Positions 60,574 through 64,000 of a DNA stretch of 64,000 nt are shown here, one piece after another; within the stretch, counting starts at the first letter, position 1; each line of letters starts with the position of its first letter. A program made the position numbers and the translations under genes. Origin of the DNA: Lachnoclostridium sp. An14 (GTDB lineage: Bacteria > Bacillota > Clostridia > Lachnospirales > Lachnospiraceae); NCBI RefSeq assembly GCF_002160755.1, contig NZ_NFLE01000001.1, positions 62,001-126,000 of the forward strand, given 5' to 3'. The notes under the pieces were generated by a model that was not told the origin of the DNA, did not search any database, and was given only the letters and a program-made list of their open reading frames with translations.

Positions 60574-61209
60574 ATGAGTAACAATTTGATCATTACCATA
60601 GGAAGGCAATCAGGCAGTGGAGGTAAGGAGATCGGCCAGAAAATCGCGGAGCGGCTGGGAGTAAAGTGCTACGACAAGGAACTTCTGGCCATGGCAGCGA
60701 AGGAGAGCGGGCTGTGTGAGGAACTTTTTGAGACCCACGACGAAAAGCCCACAAAGAGCTTTCTGTATTCCCTGGTTATGGATTCCTATTCCTTCGGATA
60801 CACCTCCTCCGGGTACATGGATATGCCCATCAATCACAAGGTGTTCTTAGCCCAGTTTGACACCATCAAAGCCCTGGCTGATAAGGAATCCTGTGTGATC
60901 GTCGGCCGGTGCGCGGATTACGCCCTGGAGGGCTATCCCAACATGGTAAGCGTATTTATCACGGGAGATGACGATGCAAAGATCAAACGCCTGGCGGAGC
61001 GGAACAATGTGACGGAGGCGAAGGCAAAAGAAATCATGATGAAGACGGATAAGGAGCGCTCCAGCTATTACAATTATTATTCCAGTAAAAAGTGGGGCGA
61101 CGTGCGCAGCTATGACCTGTGCATCAACAGCAGCGTGCTGGGCATTGATGGAACCGTAGATATGATTCTGGACTTTGCCAACGCGAAGATGAGCCAGAAA
61201 AAAGCTTAA
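60574..61209 (+). CDS. Cytidylate-kinase-like P-loop protein
   Basis: This 211-residue protein has the P-loop GRQSGSGGKEIGQKIAE near residue 10 and the family segments YDKELLAMAAKESG, CVIVGRCADYAL near 108 and KTDKERSSYYNYYSSKKWGD near 155. It belongs to the cytidylate-kinase-like group that is common in Clostridia and Bacteroides and distinct from true Cmk. The substrate is unproved. The ATG at 60574 is better spaced from GGAAGGAG than GTG at 60568. Confidence 0.88.
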   Translation: MSNNLIITIGRQSGSGGKEIGQKIAERLGVKCYDKELLAMAAKESGLCEELFETHDEKPTKSFLYSLVMDSYSFGYTSSGYMDMPINHKVFLAQFDTIKALADKESCVIVGRCADYALEGYPNMVSVFITGDDDAKIKRLAERNNVTEAKAKEIMMKTDKERSSYYNYYSSKKWGDVRSYDLCINSSVLGIDGTVDMILDFANAKMSQKKA

Positions 61210-61445
61210 TGCTCCTTTGAAATAAATTCCCCAAATCCATTATAAACTTTTGCCAAATAGAGGAAGGCTGTGAGCCTTAAGAGGGCTGAATCGCCCCGGA
61301 CGCAGAACGGTAGCTGCCGGTTTGTGGGCCGGGGCGTTTTTCTGCGAAAAATGAGGGATTTATAAATGGCCGTCAACACACCTGTATTTCTGTCCACTAT
61401 GCGCTGGCATCGAATTTTTGTTGTCTTTTTGCTGTCTTTTTGCAT
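61206..61445 (-). CDS. Possible small antisense-strand gene, 79 residues
   Basis: On the minus strand the ATG at 61445 is preceded by AGGAGGT at ideal distance (seven bases). The 79-residue product starts MQKDSKKTTKIRCQRIVDRN and is basic (many Lys, Arg), with no family I recognise. Local GC is lower than in the neighbouring genes. The frame contains the plus-strand terminator at 61292-61341 and ends inside the cytidylate-kinase-like gene's last codons. It may be real or a chance frame behind a chance ribosome site. Confidence 0.3.
   Translation of the reverse strand: MQKDSKKTTKIRCQRIVDRNTGVLTAIYKSLIFRRKTPRPTNRQLPFCVRGDSALLRLTAFLYLAKVYNGFGEFISKEH
61292..61341 (+). terminator. Terminator after the cytidylate-kinase-like gene
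   Basis: CGCCCCGG (61292-61299) pairs with CCGGGGCG (61329-61336) and is followed by TTTTT. A small AAGGCTGTGAGCCTT hairpin precedes it at 61264. Confidence 0.8.
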
Positions 61446-61561
61446 GGAACACACCTCCTCATTCATCGCCGGTGCCGTGACACCGGCAGACTGACACCGG
61501 CGGACTGCACGTCGAAAAAAGGGCTTGCCAACGCAGAAAAATTTAACAAAAATTAAGGGTT

Positions 61562-61591
61562 TTGCTCTGTTATTCCCCGGCATTCTATGAT
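61562..61591 (+). promoter_or_regulatory. Possible promoter of the NlpC/P60 gene
   Basis: TTGCTC-N18-TATGAT lies 87 bases before the start at 61679. The AT-rich region around it, 61540-61660, holds no gene. No c-di-AMP riboswitch was recognised despite the downstream hydrolase. Confidence 0.4.
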
Positions 61592-61678
61592 ATAGTTTTT
61601 AGTTGGATAGTGAAAAACACAGCAAAAACACACGGAACATAAATGACGGAAACGCCTGAAAAAAGGATGTAACCATAC

Positions 61679-63796
61679 ATGAACAAAGCGATAAAATTTC
61701 ATGCCGCGGGCCTTGCCTGGATGGTGGCGGGAAGCATACTGACCGTCAGCGTGGGAACCCGTTTTCCCGCCTGGACCGGCGCAGAACCGGTTGTACTGCC
61801 GCCTGCAGAGGAAGACGTCTCCCCTGATCTGGCACCCGCGGACCACAGTGGAGAAACAGAGGAGCCAGAGCGGGAAATCCTTCCCAACGTCCTGAATCTG
61901 GCCTACGAATTTCCCGACGGAGCGGACACTTCGGATGTGCTAAACAGTCAGATGGGGGCCATATACCGAGAATTGGAGATTATGGATCAAAACTGGCTGG
62001 ATACCATCTACAACCTGTCAGGAATGACACCAGCCCAAATGGCCTCCCGGCTGGGGCGGTCTGCCGACGCCGTGATGGGCAAATACAACCCCAAAGACGA
62101 CAGCCACATCCAGGACAATCCTTCCACCTGGAAAGTGGGTTCCTGGAAACGGATTCGGGTCACGGTATATGACGGGGACGGAAACCGCGCGGAGGGAGAT
62201 TCCAACGTAAAGGACATTATCTCCATGGCCAATGTCTATACATATTTTCACGATTATCAGGACAGCGGCTTGTTTTTGGACTATGCTACCGAGCTGTGGA
62301 ATGCCTCTCACAGCTATGAAATTTCCATGAGCGACGTCTATTTCTGTGAAGGGTGCCTGAATCAGACCGAGGAGGAGGAGATGGCGGAAGACATCGCCGA
62401 AATCCAGGCGGAGGAAGGCATCACAGAAACGGAATCACAGGAAAATATCTCCCAGGCCCGCTCCGGCGGTCCCGGTGTGTCTATGGCGGGTGAGATTTCC
62501 GAGAGCATCGCCCAGCTTTCTCAGGAAGACTGGCCAAAGAGCGATGACACCGGCTCTGTTTCTCCGGAGCCAGTATCACAGGAATCTGCAGCAGATCCTA
62601 TACAGATAGCGGACAGCTCCCCAGCGGCGGCATCTGCGGCTGCGGAGGTTGCGGAAACGCCGCCCCAGGAGACCGGCATAGATGGCGCGCCATTGTCTGG
62701 CGGAAATGGAGCAGCGATCGGCCCAGGAGTTTCCGCCATGGTGAAGGCTGACACGCCGTCCGGTCATTCAGAAACAGCGGAGGCCAGTTCCCCGGAAACC
62801 TCTTCGGGATCGGCAGAAAGCTCCGGTTGGGAAACCGCGACTCCGCAGGGAGAGACGGCTGCCGCGGAAGAAACGGCTGTCTATGACCGTCTTTCAGAAC
62901 CGGAAACCGGAAAAGCCGGTACAGAAGGGAGTTCTGGTACAGAGGAGGTGCTGACCTCGGAAACAGCCTCCCTTCTGGCAAGCCCGGCAGAGGTCTCCGA
63001 ACCGGGAGACTATGTGCGTCTGCTGGCGGAGGAAGTCGCTCAAAACGCTGAAGTTTCTGCGGCGGGAGAGATGGTTTCCTCCGACTGCCCCGGCCACATT
63101 GATCTGACGGTAACCGTTCACATCAAAGGACTTTCAGAGGCTGCTGGCAGCCTCTATCAGGCGGATCTGAGGGGAAATACCCTGTCAGAGGGCTGGAACG
63201 GCTGGACCGATGAACGGAAGGCGTATGTGGAGGACTTAAGGAATCAGGACTGGTATGAAAACTACGGCCTGACCATTTCCAATATTGCCCTGCAATCGCC
63301 TATGTCCGCCGAGGAGATCGAGGCTTATATGGATCGGCTGCCGGAGGACATTTCCGGAGAGCGCAGGAACGTGATTCGCTTTGCCCTGGAATCCGTGGGC
63401 CGTGTCCCCTATTACTGGGGCGGGAAACCGGCGGCACCGGGGTATCTGGGCAATCAGTTCGGAGCTTTGGTGGAACCAGATTACAAGGGGCGGATCAAGA
63501 AGGGGCTGGACTGCTCCGGGTGGGTCAGCTGGGTTTATTGGTCCGCTACCGGAGAACGGCTGCCGGCAGAGGGGACCAGCGGTCTGATCCGCTGCGGAAC
63601 CGGTATTTCGAGGAATCAGCTGCAGCCAGGAGATATTATTGTCCGGACTGGAGATAACGCCCATGTGGTCATGTTCCTGGACTGGGGCGCGGATGGAAAG
63701 CTTTTGTGTATTCATGAAAGCAGCGGCCCGTCCAACAGTGTGGCCATCAGCGAGTTGGACGCGAACTGGAAATATTATAGAAAATTAATCGAGTAA
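61679..63796 (+). CDS. Exported NlpC/P60-type cell-wall protein
   Basis: This 705-residue protein has an N-terminal hydrophobic signal (residues 8-27) and an N-terminal folded region (about 60-235) with LNLAYEFPDGADTS and VGSWKRIRVTVYDGDGN. A Ser/Glu/Thr/Ala/Pro-rich linker covers about 240-440 and a short segment 455-560 follows. The C-terminal NlpC/P60 domain has the catalytic cysteine in GLDCSGWVSW near residue 605 and the histidine in NAHVVMFLDW near 660. The family cleaves peptide links in peptidoglycan. The plain linker would span the wall. AAAAAAGGATG lies upstream with long spacing. The following partial gene is 17 bases downstream. Confidence 0.87.
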   Translation: MNKAIKFHAAGLAWMVAGSILTVSVGTRFPAWTGAEPVVLPPAEEDVSPDLAPADHSGETEEPEREILPNVLNLAYEFPDGADTSDVLNSQMGAIYRELEIMDQNWLDTIYNLSGMTPAQMASRLGRSADAVMGKYNPKDDSHIQDNPSTWKVGSWKRIRVTVYDGDGNRAEGDSNVKDIISMANVYTYFHDYQDSGLFLDYATELWNASHSYEISMSDVYFCEGCLNQTEEEEMAEDIAEIQAEEGITETESQENISQARSGGPGVSMAGEISESIAQLSQEDWPKSDDTGSVSPEPVSQESAADPIQIADSSPAAASAAAEVAETPPQETGIDGAPLSGGNGAAIGPGVSAMVKADTPSGHSETAEASSPETSSGSAESSGWETATPQGETAAAEETAVYDRLSEPETGKAGTEGSSGTEEVLTSETASLLASPAEVSEPGDYVRLLAEEVAQNAEVSAAGEMVSSDCPGHIDLTVTVHIKGLSEAAGSLYQADLRGNTLSEGWNGWTDERKAYVEDLRNQDWYENYGLTISNIALQSPMSAEEIEAYMDRLPEDISGERRNVIRFALESVGRVPYYWGGKPAAPGYLGNQFGALVEPDYKGRIKKGLDCSGWVSWVYWSATGERLPAEGTSGLIRCGTGISRNQLQPGDIIVRTGDNAHVVMFLDWGADGKLLCIHESSGPSNSVAISELDANWKYYRKLIE

Positions 63797-63813
63797 CGTG
63801 TGGAGGTACCCTT

Positions 63814-64000
63814 ATGAGCTACGAGTACGAAGATGAACTGGAACGGATGCGGAACCGAAAACGGCCTGCCAAAAAACGGGAATCGGATTTCATCAACCGT
63901 CACCAACAGGAATTTGAGGAGCGAAAAATCCGCCGTGCCAGAGCCCTGAAGAAAAAACGCCGGAAACAGAAAATAATGCGTATGGCCGCCGTGCTGGTCC
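63814..64000 (+). CDS. Partial protein with basic N-terminus (continues beyond window)
   Basis: An open frame begins MSYEYEDELERMRNRKRP behind GGAGGTACC and stays open to the window edge. The first 57 residues are very basic (Lys/Arg clusters), and hydrophobic residues (MRMAAVLV) begin at the edge, suggesting a cytosolic tail before a membrane helix. The function cannot be told. Closeness to the NlpC/P60 gene suggests an operon of surface proteins. Confidence 0.7.
   Translation, partial: MSYEYEDELERMRNRKRPAKKRESDFINRHQQEFEERKIRRARALKKKRRKQKIMRMAAVLV

Noticed and set aside
61542-61678. c-di-AMP (ydaO) riboswitch before the NlpC/P60 gene
   Set aside because: Considered because such riboswitches control wall hydrolases, but the conserved bases and the needed 120-plus-base fold are not there.

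Overview
The window looks like a contiguous chromosomal segment from a GC-rich anaerobic Firmicute, most likely of the Lachnospiraceae/Clostridia. Evidence: strong AGGAGG-type ribosome sites, TTGACA/TATAAT-type promoters with 17-base spacers in AT-rich gaps, Rho-independent terminators, a class-Iβ DAHP synthase, a short proB without PUA domain, DUF4321, SepF/YlmH, a combined mre-PBP2-minCDE-rodA cluster, and miaB-mutS-mutL-miaA order. No tRNA or rRNA gene, prophage, IS transposase, CRISPR array or known defence cassette was seen. Most of the sequence is core housekeeping DNA, and most of the unexplained signal lies in the intergenic regions.

Layout: 1-835 is the 3' end of an M20-type carbamoylase/amidohydrolase. 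979-4434 (minus) is an aromatic amino-acid operon aroF-tyrA-aroA with its own promoter. 4691-6790 is an EF-G-like GTPase. 7145-11577 holds an SRAP DNA-protein crosslink protein, two tandem CPBP membrane proteases (the first lacking both catalytic histidines), a TetR regulator, a metallophosphatase and a membrane-anchored XRE protein. 12090-13238 is fucO. 13414-14187 (minus) is a membrane protein with an EF-Tu domain-II-like barrel. 14581-17553 contains a class D beta-lactamase-like exported protein, a BofC-like protein and an L,D-transpeptidase. 17593-20708 encodes two flavoproteins. 20705-23921 is the proline module proB-DUF896-(formyl-THF cyclo-ligase)-proA.

24739-33683 is a peptide ABC transporter with two near-identical binding proteins, one before and one after the permease/ATPase genes, followed by an M20 peptidase. 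Together they suggest peptide import followed by hydrolysis. 33840-34041 may encode a structured, terminator-ended small RNA. 34162-43537 is the tRNA-modification and mismatch-repair block (miaB, mutS, mutL, an HD phosphohydrolase, miaA, a PLP lyase). 43605-52492 is the cell-shape and division-site block (DUF4321, radC, mreC, mreD, PBP2, minC, minD, minE, rodA, mgsA), without an mreB next to radC. 52471-57687 adds a D,D-carboxypeptidase, a small P-loop protein, a HlyD-like adaptor, a PLP-binding protein, SepF and YlmH. 57953-61209 is aroB, lspA, an RluD-type pseudouridine synthase and a cytidylate-kinase-like protein. 61679-63796 is an exported NlpC/P60 protein, and a new gene begins at 63814.

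The most interesting signal is non-coding. At least eight copies of a modular palindromic repeat sit in the gaps between genes. The complete copies end in a perfect or near-perfect hairpin plus T-run, so the repeat appears to carry its own intrinsic terminator. A second element exists as a 161-base three-hairpin form and a 73-base internally deleted form with the same ends. A third 51-base repeat occurs twice and abuts the first type. A fourth cluster repeats a TATAAT-like module upstream of the EF-Tu-like membrane protein. No mobilising enzyme is visible in the window.
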